A DNA stretch of 64,000 bases, taken from Centroberyx gerrardi (lineage: Eukaryota > Chordata > Actinopteri > Beryciformes > Berycidae). Below, piece after piece: positions 14,615 to 30,831 of this stretch. The notes below the pieces were generated by a model that made no database searches, was not told the origin of the DNA, and saw only the letters and a list, made by a program, of their open reading frames with translations. Position 1 is the first letter of the stretch. Each line of letters starts with the position of its first letter. The stretch lies in contig NC_136000.1 of the NCBI RefSeq assembly GCF_048128805.1, positions 15,222,854-15,286,853 on the forward strand. The letters are read 5' to 3'. The position numbers were made by a program, and so were the translations under genes.

Positions 14615-16273
14615 TTTCATCTGATATTTGTATGTGGGACTGTAGGACTACCACTATGTTTCCTCATCTAATATCATGTAAATCATATATATATGGATCT
14701 AAATATATATCTTATCTATATCTATATCTATGATCTTATCTGGCGTTTATAATTCTACAGTATCCATCATTCACATAGCATAATCATGCATTATTTATTG
14801 ATGTTGACTGAAAACTGGAACATATTCATTTTGCATTTAAGGCACTGGTGTGTGCAGAGATCATCATGTCACACATGGTCACTGCAGCAAGTTTGAGGAT
14901 CTAAATGTAGATATTTTTCATTTCTGTTGTTTGGCTGTATGTTGTCTGTCTAATGAAAATATCAAGCCTGATTTACATGAGTAATTCATTTTGTTTATAG
15001 TCCAACTGCTGAAAAGAATATTTCAGTTCATGCATGAGCACATATTTGTATGTATTCACTATGAAAGACAAATCGTCAGGTTTTTATTTGTTGGTTAGGC
15101 ACTGTCAACATTGTTTCCATCCCCCACAATGACTCAATTAATGCCTGGAGTCATTTGACCTACTAACAAAGCCAACCACAAACTATTTAGCACAAGCTTT
15201 TCTTCTCTCTACATGCCCCCTTTCTGTGCAATGAAGACTACTAATAGTTGGACTATAAGAAGATCTGACCAGAACAATCTGAAAACACACACACACACAG
15301 AGCAGTTGAAATGCACCCAGCCTCTATTCTTGGGTCACCTGGTGAAGCACTGATCTCTTTGGTTCACAGGTATCTGGTTACTCTACAGCAGGTGATGCGT
15401 CACCAACTCAATGTCTGTCAAGTCACCAATGTTGAGCCCTTTCCCCATCATCCACAGATATAACCGGATCTAGTGAGTCCAGAGTTGCAATATATACATA
15501 TATGATTACAGCCTTCAACAACCTAGAACCTAGTTTAAGGACCTAAAGACAAAGCCTGTCCATATACCATAGAGGATTAGGATCAGCACAGACCAAACCA
15601 TCTGACTCATTGTGTGAACCCCTTACACCCCTCCCTCATGGGAAATAGCTGAACTTTAACCCTTCTCTCTACGGACCAAGACTTGTTCTTCCAATGACAA
15701 GAGCCATTGGATCTGTGCTTTGCCTAGAGTAAAAAAACACACAACTTTGGTGACCAATGCAGCAAACTCCTCTCTTTAAGTGAAGATATGAAATTGCTGA
15801 CAGACAACATAAACTGATAAAACACATCTACTATTGAAGAAAACACACTTTCATTTCTACTTTCCCCCAACATTTTATTTACATTCTTGAGTCTTTCACT
15901 GCTACATATCAGCAAATCAATTCCTAAAACTATCATCAGTAGGCTGCGCAGACAAAAACAAACGAAACAGCTACAGGGCAAAAATAATAGTTAAGAATGT
16001 ATTACGACTTGAAATATCCTACTGAAGGGGATAACGAGGCTTTATTTTTGACAGACAGACCAGATGAAAAAAGTAAGTTAATTGGAAGTTAAAAGTAAAA
16101 CCCTGCAGTGCCGTTGACTTGGGCGATGGTGTCAGTTGTACTATTTCTTGATAGAATACTGCTGGTGAAAGGTGAGGTTTCAACCAAAACAGAGCCATAG
16201 TAGTAGTGGTAGTATTAGTATTAATATTAGTAGTAGTAATATTATTATTAGTAGTAGTAGTAGTAGTATTAGC

Positions 16274-16307
<34 letters not shown>

Positions 16308-16723
16308 CAGGATAAAATTGTACAAAGAAAAAATGTTTCATTCAAGTACTATACATGATAGATTTAAATATTTATAAAATATTCCAAAGCCATACACATA
16401 GTGCAAACTAACATATGAGGAAAGAACCCCGTCCGCATATTATTCCATACAGTACAGGAGGTCTAGCAACCTCACTCTCGCCAACCTCAAACGAAGGGAA
16501 AAACTTAGGTAGTCAGAGCAACAGAATACGTTCTAAATCTCATTCTCATTGACCTTTCAAGAATTTGGCCAATAGCTTTTTGAAAAGAAAAGTTAAAAAT
16601 ATATATAACTGGTTAGTGTGGAAATATATTCTTTTCACGTTCTCACCCGGGATCCATGTAAATCACACTTAAATTGTGAGAGTGTGTGTGTGTGTATGTG
16701 TGTTATAGTGAGAAAGGTCTTCT
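14615..16723. other. PSTPIP1-TSPAN3 convergent intergenic region
   Basis: The two genes face each other, so this 2.1 kb holds their 3' UTRs. It contains a TAG trinucleotide array and no coding exon that I can support. TTTATT at about 16041-16046, read as AATAAA on the minus strand, is a plausible TSPAN3 poly(A) signal. Confidence 0.55.
16198..16305 (+). repeat. (TAG)n trinucleotide microsatellite, about 108 bp
   Basis: TAG/TAT-rich trinucleotide repeat between PSTPIP1 and TSPAN3. Its reverse frame gives a poly-threonine open frame that is not a gene. Confidence 0.9.
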
Positions 16724-21950
<5,227 letters not shown>

Positions 21951-22778
21951 CTATTCCTTAGCCAGAGGAAAGCTGTCAGCATGTGTGCCAAATATTTTGT
22001 CCCAGTGGCTAAAGTGGGGTGCAAAGTTGGTGTTGGGTTTCTGATGGTGCACATCGTGCTTGCTGGGCCCGCCGTAGATGCCAAAGGGTATCAGACGAGA
22101 TGTGGACCAGGGGAAATCATAGCCGCAGTGATCCTCTATAGAGACGTAGACATGCATCACCATGAAGACCCATGTGGTGAGAAGATGGCACCTCAGGATC
22201 ACAGGATTCAAGGTCGTCCAAAAGCCCACTGTCACCAGCTCCCAGCCCCCGAGACACTGAGTGGCGAGAGCAAAGGGAGACGAGTAGTTGTGATGGATGG
22301 CGTGGAAAGTGACGTACAGCCAGCTGATCCTGTGGTGCAGCAGGTGCCAGATGAAGTACTGGAAGTCAAAGAGCAGGAGGTTCCCTATCACTCCGGCGAT
22401 CAGCTCCAGTAGGGATGGAGCCCGGTCCGGCAGGTCCACAGGCGGCCTCCATGCCCACTGGGCCACTGATGCTGGGAGCACGAGGAACACATGGTTGTAC
22501 AGGGTGACACCTGCACAGTGCAGCAGCGTGGAGGCTGTCGGCCGCCGGTTGGGCTGGATTTTGAATTGCTGGACCCATGGCCATCTGTCCCCCATGATGT
22601 CGCAGACAAGGAAGGGAAGACAAAAGAGAAAGTAGGAAGACACAGTCAGGACAATGGGAAATAGAGGAGATCGCAAAGAGTCTCTGTAGTTGAGCTTCAC
22701 GCTGTCCCACAGAGGCTGCAGCACAGAGTCGTTTCCTAAGCACCTTCTCCAAACACCTACACTATCTACTAGATCCAT
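21951..22778 (-). CDS. ch25hl: Cholesterol 25-hydroxylase-like protein (copy A)
   Basis: A single-exon frame of 275 aa. The frame stays open upstream but the first ATG is at 22778 (MDLVDSVGVWRR); the paralogue at 30007 gives 274 aa, which supports this start. It belongs to the fatty-acid-hydroxylase/sterol-desaturase family of di-iron ER membrane enzymes that make 25-hydroxycholesterol. The three histidine boxes are present: HLLHH (about residues 145-149), HAIHH (159-163) and HDVHH (241-245), together with IEDHCGYDFPW and NFAPHFSHWDKIFGT. Hydrophobic segments flank the first box. Intronless organisation is typical of CH25H. Fish carry several ch25h-like paralogues, and I cannot decide which member this is. 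It is transcribed divergently from the CHY zinc-finger gene. Confidence 0.9.
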   Translation of the reverse strand: MDLVDSVGVWRRCLGNDSVLQPLWDSVKLNYRDSLRSPLFPIVLTVSSYFLFCLPFLVCDIMGDRWPWVQQFKIQPNRRPTASTLLHCAGVTLYNHVFLVLPASVAQWAWRPPVDLPDRAPSLLELIAGVIGNLLLFDFQYFIWHLLHHRISWLYVTFHAIHHNYSSPFALATQCLGGWELVTVGFWTTLNPVILRCHLLTTWVFMVMHVYVSIEDHCGYDFPWSTSRLIPFGIYGGPSKHDVHHQKPNTNFAPHFSHWDKIFGTHADSFPLAKE

Positions 22779-23734
22779 CCTGTATAAAATCACAAGGAGA
22801 ATCAGTCTTATGAAGGTAAATGTTCCAGCCAGAAACAGAGGCAAGGAAAGACTTCATCCCATGTGTGTTTTCTTGTGCTTTTCTTGCTGTGTAGTATCAA
22901 CTGACAGGGTGCTACAAATTATTCATACACTCAGGGTAACAGGTCTTGCAACATAAAGCTGGAACCTCTCTGGATGATATATATTATATATACGGTGATT
23001 TATATTTTTTATGATATTTTACTTTTGCAAACTTTCTGCCAGGACTATCTCTATCTCTATACTATCTCTATGTAACTTTCTGAGAATGTACAGCAGCTTT
23101 CATTTAGCCTTTAATTAAATAATATGCCTTTTATTAAAAACTCAAACTCTAAGTAATGATTCAAGGTTTTCAGTGCATCTTTATGAAGGTGCAAAAAGGG
23201 GAACAAAAGTCAAAGACCTCCAGACTCTTCACGTCCATTTCACACTCCCAAACTATAGGGGGCGACAAAACAATTTTCTACTCAGTTTACAATAGAAGAG
23301 TTTACATTAGAAGAGGAACCTTCTACAACTCTCGTCACGTGACAGTGTTGTTTAGTGCGCGTCTAGTCTCAAGTTCAAGTCAGCTGGCAGTTGAGACCAT
23401 TTTAAAGTATTACTTTTCTCATAAAATATACGCTTTTTAAATCGTATGGTCTTATAAGTAAACGGAATAACTTTTACACGGACCATCGTTGTATGGGCGT
23501 ATTTGAGGTACTGTCACCTAATAATAACTTAGCTAACGTTAGCATAAATGGAGTGACTAACATTAGCAAAACGCCTCTTTCTGACTAGTTTCTGATCATG
23601 TTTAGTTAGTTAACAACTTGATACTTAAATGTAACCTTTATAATGAGCATTACTGTATGTATTGGAGCTTAGCTTGGTAGCATACATTCAGTCATTCACT
23701 CATTCATTTCCCCAGGCATCAGGTGTTAAAAACG
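22779..23734. promoter_or_regulatory. Divergent promoter region of ch25h-like A and the CHY zinc-finger gene
   Basis: Just under 1 kb separates two divergent start codons. An AT-rich TATATATTATATATA stretch lies at about 22977-22991, some 200 bp upstream of the ch25h-like ATG. A TTTCCCCAG acceptor-like site at about 23708-23716 suggests that the plus-strand gene has an upstream non-coding exon. Confidence 0.45.
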
Positions 23735-26700
23735 ATGGACAATACTGAGAAAGAGGGAACAGGTGAGGCAGAGCCAGTCTCCGGAGGGCCTCAGACACAA
23801 CAGCTGTGCCGCTTCTTCTCACAAGGAAGACACTGCAATTTTGGGAAAAGGTGCCGGTTTCTCCACGTAAGGGACGATGCCAGGTCTAATCAGAATACAG
23901 CAAACAGGAGACCAGAGCTGGAGAGTCAGAGAGAAACACGCCCCAGCCAGTCTGATGTCCCACCACTAGACGCAGAGGGCCCTGGAGATGTGGGGCGCAG
24001 GCCGCCCGCCGACCCCAGGGCGGCTCCAGGGGCCAGGAGTGAGAGGGCCGGCCGCCGCCCCTGTCGCTACTTTATGTCAGGCTTCTGCACCATGGAGGAT
24101 AGATGTCGCTTCTGGCATCCACCTCAGTTACCCTTGGTGGATGACCAGCCTGTACCTGGACCTGAAAAAAGAGTCACACAGAGGATGCCGGCGCCCCGTC
24201 CCAACATCCTCCAGGAGGTCAAGCTCTCTGACCTGACAGATGAAGTCTCCAAGCAGCTGCGAGACACTGAGATCAAGCAGATGATGAAGCGCTTTCCCAA
24301 AGATCAGCTCATTATTCAGGAACGAAGTGACGGCCAAGTTACTTTTTACAGGGCGACTGTAGAGGCCACTGATCCTGACTGGGTAAACATCGCCCTCCGC
24401 CAAACTTCTTCCTGGTCTTGTTTCCCTGAGAGCTTAGCAGCTCAACAAGCTCTTTGTCATATAGAAAATGGACCAGGTTCAAATGTGTTTTAACACATTC
24501 GATACACATTTCATTGTTACAGAAACTTTAAGTAATAACACATTAGGATTATATTAATTGATAATTGGTACACCCACTGACAGAACAACATGAGGTTTTT
24601 ATCAATGAAACTGCACCACTGAGATTATATTAAGCGCATTTGGCCTCAGGTAAATGGGTAAAGCAGAGATTAAAAGCTTAACTATTTTGGCTCATTTGAT
24701 GAAGACAAGTAAAATATATTTTGTAGGCCATTACTCTGTAGTTGTCATTCAAAGCCACTGACCCTCATTATATGATAAAACATGTCATAGTCATCTGATC
24801 AAAGTAATAGTTCATCAGAGGCATATCACGCTTGTCGACACTTGTCGACACTTTTACTGAGGCCAAAGTCCACAAGGTGTTGGTTTTTCCTGTAGATCAT
24901 TAATGATTGAACTTCTGTTACACTTTTCTTGCTTTGGTTTTAAGGACATGATGGGAGGTTACACTGTAGAGAATTATACCCTTAAACGTACTGACTGATT
25001 GTTTTCTAACTCACAGCCTTTTGACCTGAAAGAAATTGATATCATGGTGAGCTTCCCAGAAAAATACCCCCAGGAGGTAACAGCTATTGTTCCCATTCAC
25101 ACTAAAGATTCTATAATATTCTGTAAATTAAACAGTTGACACAGGTTTCTCATAACCTCGATACTTTTCCTCAGATTTTCACATTAGATATACCGGCGGA
25201 CCAGGATCTGCCATCAGTAATGGGAAGGTAAAAAGAATTTCAATTTATTTGAACATGTTTTGAGTGATTGACAACAGTCGTGTCGTGCAATATTTTTACT
25301 AAATGATCTGCCTCTGTAGACATGTACAACAAGCATCACTGGAGTGGCTTCAGGCCAAGCACGCAACCAATCAGCTAATGGGAAAGCTAGAACTGCTCTT
25401 CCGGCCCTTTCTTCGTTGGCTAGATCGTAGTATGGAGAGACTGTTCACTGAAGGAGCCAGGCAGGTGAGACAGCAACCTGCTACAACTCTAGATGATTGT
25501 ATTTATCTGTTGCGTTTATCTGACCTGCAAATACTTATGTTGAAATGCTATATCCAATTTACCAAACACTGATTATCGTGTTTTCTCTTTCTCTTCTTTC
25601 TCTTCTCTTCTCACAGTTGAAGAAAGACATTGACTTAGAAAAAGCCGGATTGCAGTTCATACCATACCAGAAGCTCCAGGCAACAGTGTGCGAAGAACCT
25701 ACCAGCAATGACCCATCAGACTCTGCTGCTGATGAGGACGCCAGTGAGGAGGGAACGGGGGAAAAGACAGAAAAGGATCGGACAGTGGAGGGAGGGAAGG
25801 TAGTGCAGCAGGAGCACGACCCTGGTTGTGAGGAGGCAGCCAGTCAACTAGTGGAGAACATTCGGATCAGCGATCCCCGCAGAGGCACAGAGGTGAAGCT
25901 GCTGGGACTGAGGCTGGGGGACAACACGGCCACCGTAATGGCCCAACAGATCACGCTTTGTCTTCAGTGTAACAGGTAAGAAGAACGGCATAAACGTTTT
26001 AATATCACAAATTAGGGGATTGTGATGAATCTGACCCACGATGGAAGGTTTGATTCTGTGCTCTCTTCAGGTGTAAAGTAACAGCAGACCTGACCCTGAG
26101 TGGGAGGACACCCTGCACAGCTCAGTGTGAAAAGTGTAGCGCAAGCATCAGTGCTGCATTGAGGCCCAGCATGCTACACCATTACTGTGACGTCCTGGGA
26201 TACCTGGACCTTCACAATGCTGCTCCTGCTGACCTTGTGCTTCAGGACTGTGAACTCACTGTGGGCTGCCTCAGCTGCTCCCAAGACGTCCCTGTGCAGG
26301 TGATGAAACATGTCCTGCTTATCGTTGCACACATTTTTGTTTTGTGATGAAATGTTAATCACCAGATGACACCAGAGGGAGCTGAAATATGAGTCTTGAT
26401 TGGGTCTGAACCAAAGATTGCCTTTTCTGAAATGGCATTTTTGTTTTTTCCTTCAGGACCTTTCTTATGGTCAAACGAAGGAGTTTAATTGTGAGCACTG
26501 CCACAGCAAACTCAGTATCCTGGTTGATAGCGTAAGATTCCAGTATATCCAGCCACGCTCAAACAAAACAGGTTAGAGCTCACTTACCTTTGCTATCATA
26601 GGGATCAACAAAGTGTGAACATTTTTTAATTATTGTTTTCAGTTTCTCCTACACTACAGAAATTAAACGGAACACTATACAACAAGAAACTGCCATATAA

Positions 26701-28825
26701 TTAATGCAATAGTTTTGAGACAACTCCTTGGCCTATCCAGTGCCTCAAAGCTTTTACATACGAGCAGGCAAACACACATAAACTTAAATATGTATACCTA
26801 AACACATATGCCTGTACATGCACATGTACATGCTTGCGCAACACAATGTACATATAGTTCAGTAAAGGGTGATAAATGACTGTTTTAACCCTTCAAATGT
26901 CAATGCAATTTTTTTTGTGCAGGCCCAAGTGATTTTTCTCTGAATTATCAAAGGAATATAAGAGATCCTGCTGTGCAAAAAGGGAAGTCGCTGCCAGAAA
27001 AGGGAACATGCAAGCATTTCAAACAGAGCAATCGCTGGCTAAGGTACCTCCCTCACTGGATCCTAACTCATTTCACATTGTGTCTTGCACAGTATGTGAG
27101 CTCTGAGCGGTAACCAGTAGAAGTTAGTGAAACCCCTGTGCCAATGCTCTCAGGTTTCCCTGCTGCGGCCGGGCTTATCCCTGTGATGTGTGCCATGATG
27201 AGGACCAGGACCACCCCATGGAGCTCGCCACCAGGATGATCTGTGGCCACTGTGCCAAAGAACAGGTGAACTAAGGCTACAATGGGCCGTGAAATTACAT
27301 TTTAGCCATTTAGCTAACAGTGATATCCAGAATGACTTCCAATCAGTTCATAGTAAAGCGTAAGCCTAAAATCCTAGATCGCCACCATTAAAATCACTCA
27401 GTAATAAGGAGTACAAGTCTCAGCACCCTGAGAAAACATGAGGGATCCACTTACCTTAAATTCATCAATCAACATCTCAAAGCCCCAACGCTGCAGAAAC
27501 AAAATTATGCTGTAAGGAAATGTTTTAAGATGATTCCTAACTTTCATGGTAACCCATATTGTGATTTACTTTCACACCAGCAACCATTTTGTAAAATTAG
27601 GTGTTGATTATATCAGATGGTGCACGTTTTCTTCATATTATTTAAAAGAAGACAGTAGCAAGATCTTTACTGTTCGGTACATTATCTGTTATGTTAACAG
27701 TGCTTTAAAGGATACCGCAGTTAGTTCCAACTGGAAGCATGAATACACAAGGTTGATATAAGACATTCACTTTGAATGTGAGCATTTTCTTAACCTGACC
27801 TCCACAATGTTTGTTGTGGCAGCCGTACAACAATGGAAAGCCTTGCATCAGCTGTGGAAGCATGATGACAAGAGGAGCGCACACCAGCCACTGGGAGGGA
27901 GGACTGGGATGCAGGAACAAAGCGAAAATGAACAGGTACATCTATCATCCATACACACTGTGGTCCACAATGTTTAGAACTGTATTATTATTATTATCAT
28001 TAGTAGTAGTAGTAATGTCTCCCACCCACTCCATGACGTGCTGGTCAAGCACAGGAGTACATTCAGTGCAAGACTCATTCCACCGAGATGCACCACAGAG
28101 CGCCACAGGAAGTCATTCCTGCCTGTGGCCATCAAACTTTTCAACTCCTCCCTCAGAGTGTCAGACACTCTGAGTCAATAGACTGGACCTTGGACTTATT
28201 TCACCCCTGTCAGCAGCTTAATAACCCCATAATTTCTAACTTATATTTTAAACTGTGCAATACTGATTCCGGTAATCATTTTGTGCAATAATTTAAAACA
28301 AAGGGGAAGGAAAAAAGCAGGAGTGAAAGGCCCAGGTCAGGGATTTCCTCCTACTCCTCCTCCCCCACACCCACCCACAAATTCTTATTTTTCTATGATT
28401 TCTATATTATTGTTGTTATATATTATAGTATAATGCACATACTTTACATATTTTTATTTGCACATATTTTTATAATGCACATACTTTACATATTTTTATT
28501 TTATTGTAGTATAATGCACATATTCTACATATTTTCATATTTATTTATTTACTTATAATTTCTCTATGCCTATATATATTTGTGAGCAACTGCAACGAAA
28601 CCCAATTTCCCCTCGGGGATCAATAAAGTATTTCTGATACTTATTTCTGATAGTAATAGAACTATTTTTGTCATTAAAACAAAAAAAAAAGGCATTCTGA
28701 TTTTGTTGATATTGTAATAGTTCAACGGTTCAACATTTTTTTCCTTTGTCTTCAGAAATGATCGCCAAAAATACGGCAACACCAACAAGACGGTTTCACG
28801 GAAGGCAACCGGTGAAAAGAAGTAA
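23735..28825 (+). CDS. CCCH and CHY zinc-finger protein with RWD-like region (uncharacterised)
   Basis: Eleven exons: 23735-24382, 25017-25076, 25175-25227, 25320-25464, 25617-25975, 26071-26299, 26457-26571, 26923-27043, 27154-27265, 27823-27935, 28756-28825. They sum to 2025 nt, 674 aa. Near the N-terminus are two CCCH fingers: C25-x8-C-x5-C-x3-H44 (LCRFFSQGRHCNFGKRCRFL) and a C-x7-C-x5-C-x3-H finger (CRYFMSGFCTMEDRCRFWHP). The middle reads IDIMVSFPEKYPQEIFTLDI, like an RWD fold, followed by an acidic linker. The C-terminal third is Cys/His-rich: CCGRAYPCDVCHDEDQDHPM, MICGHCAKEQ and CISCGSMMTR match the CHY zinc finger of the HOT13/RCHY1 type. An RNA-binding or ubiquitin-linked role is possible, but the function is unknown to me. 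Read without splicing, exon 1 stays open to 24493; the GTAAAC donor at 24383 is preferred because it joins the RWD frame. Confidence 0.85.
27293..27360. repeat. Possible fish interspersed-repeat fragment
   Basis: The motif ATTTTAGCCATTTAGCTAAC followed by ATCCAGAATGACTTCCAAT resembles a repeat motif widespread in teleosts (CATTTAGCAGACGC...TTATCCAGAGCGACTTAC). A short diverged fragment in intron 9 of the CHY gene. Confidence 0.4.
28005..28640 (+). mobile_element. 3' end of a non-LTR retrotransposon (LINE) in the CHY gene intron 10
   Basis: A short frame (about 28030-28180) reads VKHRSTFSARLIPPRCTTER then HRKSFLPVAIKLFNSSLR and a stop, matching the C-terminal tail typical of fish LINE reverse transcriptases (SFFPxAIxLLN). 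It is followed by an AT-rich 3' UTR with imperfect tandem ATAATGCACATACTTTACAT units and the end AATTTCCCCTCGGGGATCAATAAAGTATTT, the 3' terminus of a common teleost LINE family. Only the 3' end is present, as expected for a 5'-truncated copy. The exact family is not assigned. Confidence 0.65.
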
Positions 28826-30006
28826 CATTATCGCAGTAATTTGTGATAAGACATAATATGATACACGATCCATGGTGGTCTCCTTTTGCTGTCTTTCAAT
28901 GAAATTATGCCTATTTTCTCAATAAATCAACGTTGTTATGATTATTCGTCTCAGTGTGAGAAGTGTTAACATTCTGATACATCAGTCAGGTTTGACCATA
29001 TTTAAAACCTGAAGACTTTTCATGTAGATTGGATTCCAGGGTTCTGGCTCTATGCTCTTGTTTGGTCTTCAGGTTATTTTGGAAAACTCTGCTCATGTTT
29101 TGCAGTTTCTAGTCACTTCAGGCACATATATCAAGGTAACACAATTTACTATGGAACAGAAGTCAATTGTTGTGTCCTGAGCAAAGCAAGATAGATCATA
29201 TACTATGAGTAAAATATGAACTACACAGCATAAACAGGCAATTTGATTAGAATTCATGGTGTATCAAAGGGTGAGACTGCAAAAACTTTGCTAATTAAGC
29301 ATTCTGTGCAGTAAACCCAGCTTTCCTCAACCAAGTCCTGTATAATCCTCTTAAACTAAGGGAATGGAGAGAGCAAGGAATAGACCGAACGTGCTTTAAG
29401 CAATTATGGATTGATTACATAATACAATATTTAGAGTTATTGATCTGCGACATTTTGTGAGAGCAGCAAAGTGTACACATTCTCTTTCTGAGAGATGTAG
29501 TTTTATGATAAACATAGTCCAAGAATAGCTCAAAAATAATTCTCCCTCCATATGTATTAATTTAAAAGAGAGTCATGTGAACAATTTCCCCGAACTTGAA
29601 ATGAGTGGTTAAGTTGAATGATGATTTAATTCCAAGGCATGTTGAGAAATTAGTCATTTTCTATGGAACCAAACGACAAGCTATTCTACAACACCTACGT
29701 AGATTAGCATGCTGAAACATGTTAGGGGCAAAATCATGTTTCACTTTTGCATCACCTTTACTGCTGTGGATAAAGTGTTAGACCTTTCACTGGTTGATAG
29801 ATTAAGTGTCAGGCTGACCTCTTCTGTTGTGTCTAATGCATGTTCCTGGATTTTTTGTAATCTTCTTGTGAAGGACTTTTTGTTGAGACTGAGCTGATGG
29901 AAAAAAAGCTGTCTTGAGAGCAAAGTCCCGTGCTCAGCACTATATAAAGGGAGAACTTTGTCTTGAACCTGAAACTTGCAACAACAGGCTCCGGTGCTGT
30001 ACCAAG
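28826..30006. other. CHY gene 3' UTR and ch25h-like B promoter
   Basis: An AATAAA at 28921-28926, 96 bp past the CHY stop, is a good poly(A) signal. The rest is AT-rich with no gene visible until the TATA box of the next gene. Confidence 0.6.
29941..29949 (+). promoter_or_regulatory. TATA box of ch25h-like B
   Basis: TATATAAAG lies 58-66 bp upstream of the ATG at 30007, leaving room for a start site about 30 bp downstream and a short 5' UTR. TATA-driven, intronless structure fits an inducible gene; inducibility is inference. Confidence 0.6.
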
Positions 30007-30831
30007 ATGGTGAACATCAGTGAGCTGCCTCTGCAGCTCCTGTCCTCCAGATCTTCAGACCGACTGCTGCAGCCTCTCTGGGACTATTTGGTTTTTCACC
30101 ATCTTCCCCTCATCACATCTCCCTTCTTCCCTGTGATACTTGCCTTCTCCAGTTACTTCTTCTTCAGTTTACCTTTCACTGCGCTGGACCTCTTGGGAGA
30201 AAGGGTGCCGTTGTTCCATCAGTACAAGATCCAGCCAGACAGGCATCCAACATTGGGAATGATGGTCAAGAGCTTCATGAAGGCTGTGTATAACCACTTG
30301 CTCTTTGTTCTGCCAGCTGTAACCATTGGCATGTTCATACTGCCGGCTCCAGTGCTGCCACACAACGCTCCCACTGTATACGAGGTGTTCATTGATGGAC
30401 TGGCTACACTTCTCCTCTTTGACACTCAGTACTATATTTGGCATTTCGTACACCACAAGCATCCGCAGCTTTACCGGTGGATCCATGCCATCCACCACGA
30501 ATACTTCGCACCCTTCTCCTGGGCTACTGAGCAACTCAGCATCCCAGAACTGATGACTGTAGGACTGTGGAGCAACGTGGACCCTATTCTTTTAAGGTGT
30601 CACCCATTTACCACATGGTGTGTCACCATTTTCAGTATCTGGATGTCTGTAGAGGATCACATAGGCTATGATCTGCCATGGACCCTCAACCACCTGGTGC
30701 CATTTGGTCTGCTGGGAGGAGCACCAGCTCATGACATGCACCACCAAAAGCCCAGCAGTAACTATGCTCCTTTCTTCAGCCACTGGGACAGGATCTTTGG
30801 TACCGCTGTCCCTCTGAAGAAGAAATATTAA
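30007..30831 (+). CDS. ch25hl: Cholesterol 25-hydroxylase-like protein (copy B)
   Basis: A single-exon frame of 274 aa beginning MVNISELPLQLL, with a good start context (CAAGATGG). It is a di-iron sterol hydroxylase of the fatty-acid-hydroxylase family located in ER membranes. Histidine boxes: HFVHH in DTQYYIWHFVHHKHP, HAIHH in RWIHAIHHEYFAPFSW and HDMHH in PAHDMHHQKPSSNYAPFFSH. MSVEDHIGYDLPW and HWDRIFGT are further family signatures. The C-terminus ends KKKY; a dilysine-like tail may help ER retrieval. It is clearly paralogous to copy A across its length. A poly(A) signal AATAAA at 30926-30931 lies 95 bp after the stop. The upstream frame is open but has no earlier ATG. Which ch25h-like member it is cannot be settled here. 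Confidence 0.92.
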   Translation: MVNISELPLQLLSSRSSDRLLQPLWDYLVFHHLPLITSPFFPVILAFSSYFFFSLPFTALDLLGERVPLFHQYKIQPDRHPTLGMMVKSFMKAVYNHLLFVLPAVTIGMFILPAPVLPHNAPTVYEVFIDGLATLLLFDTQYYIWHFVHHKHPQLYRWIHAIHHEYFAPFSWATEQLSIPELMTVGLWSNVDPILLRCHPFTTWCVTIFSIWMSVEDHIGYDLPWTLNHLVPFGLLGGAPAHDMHHQKPSSNYAPFFSHWDRIFGTAVPLKKKY

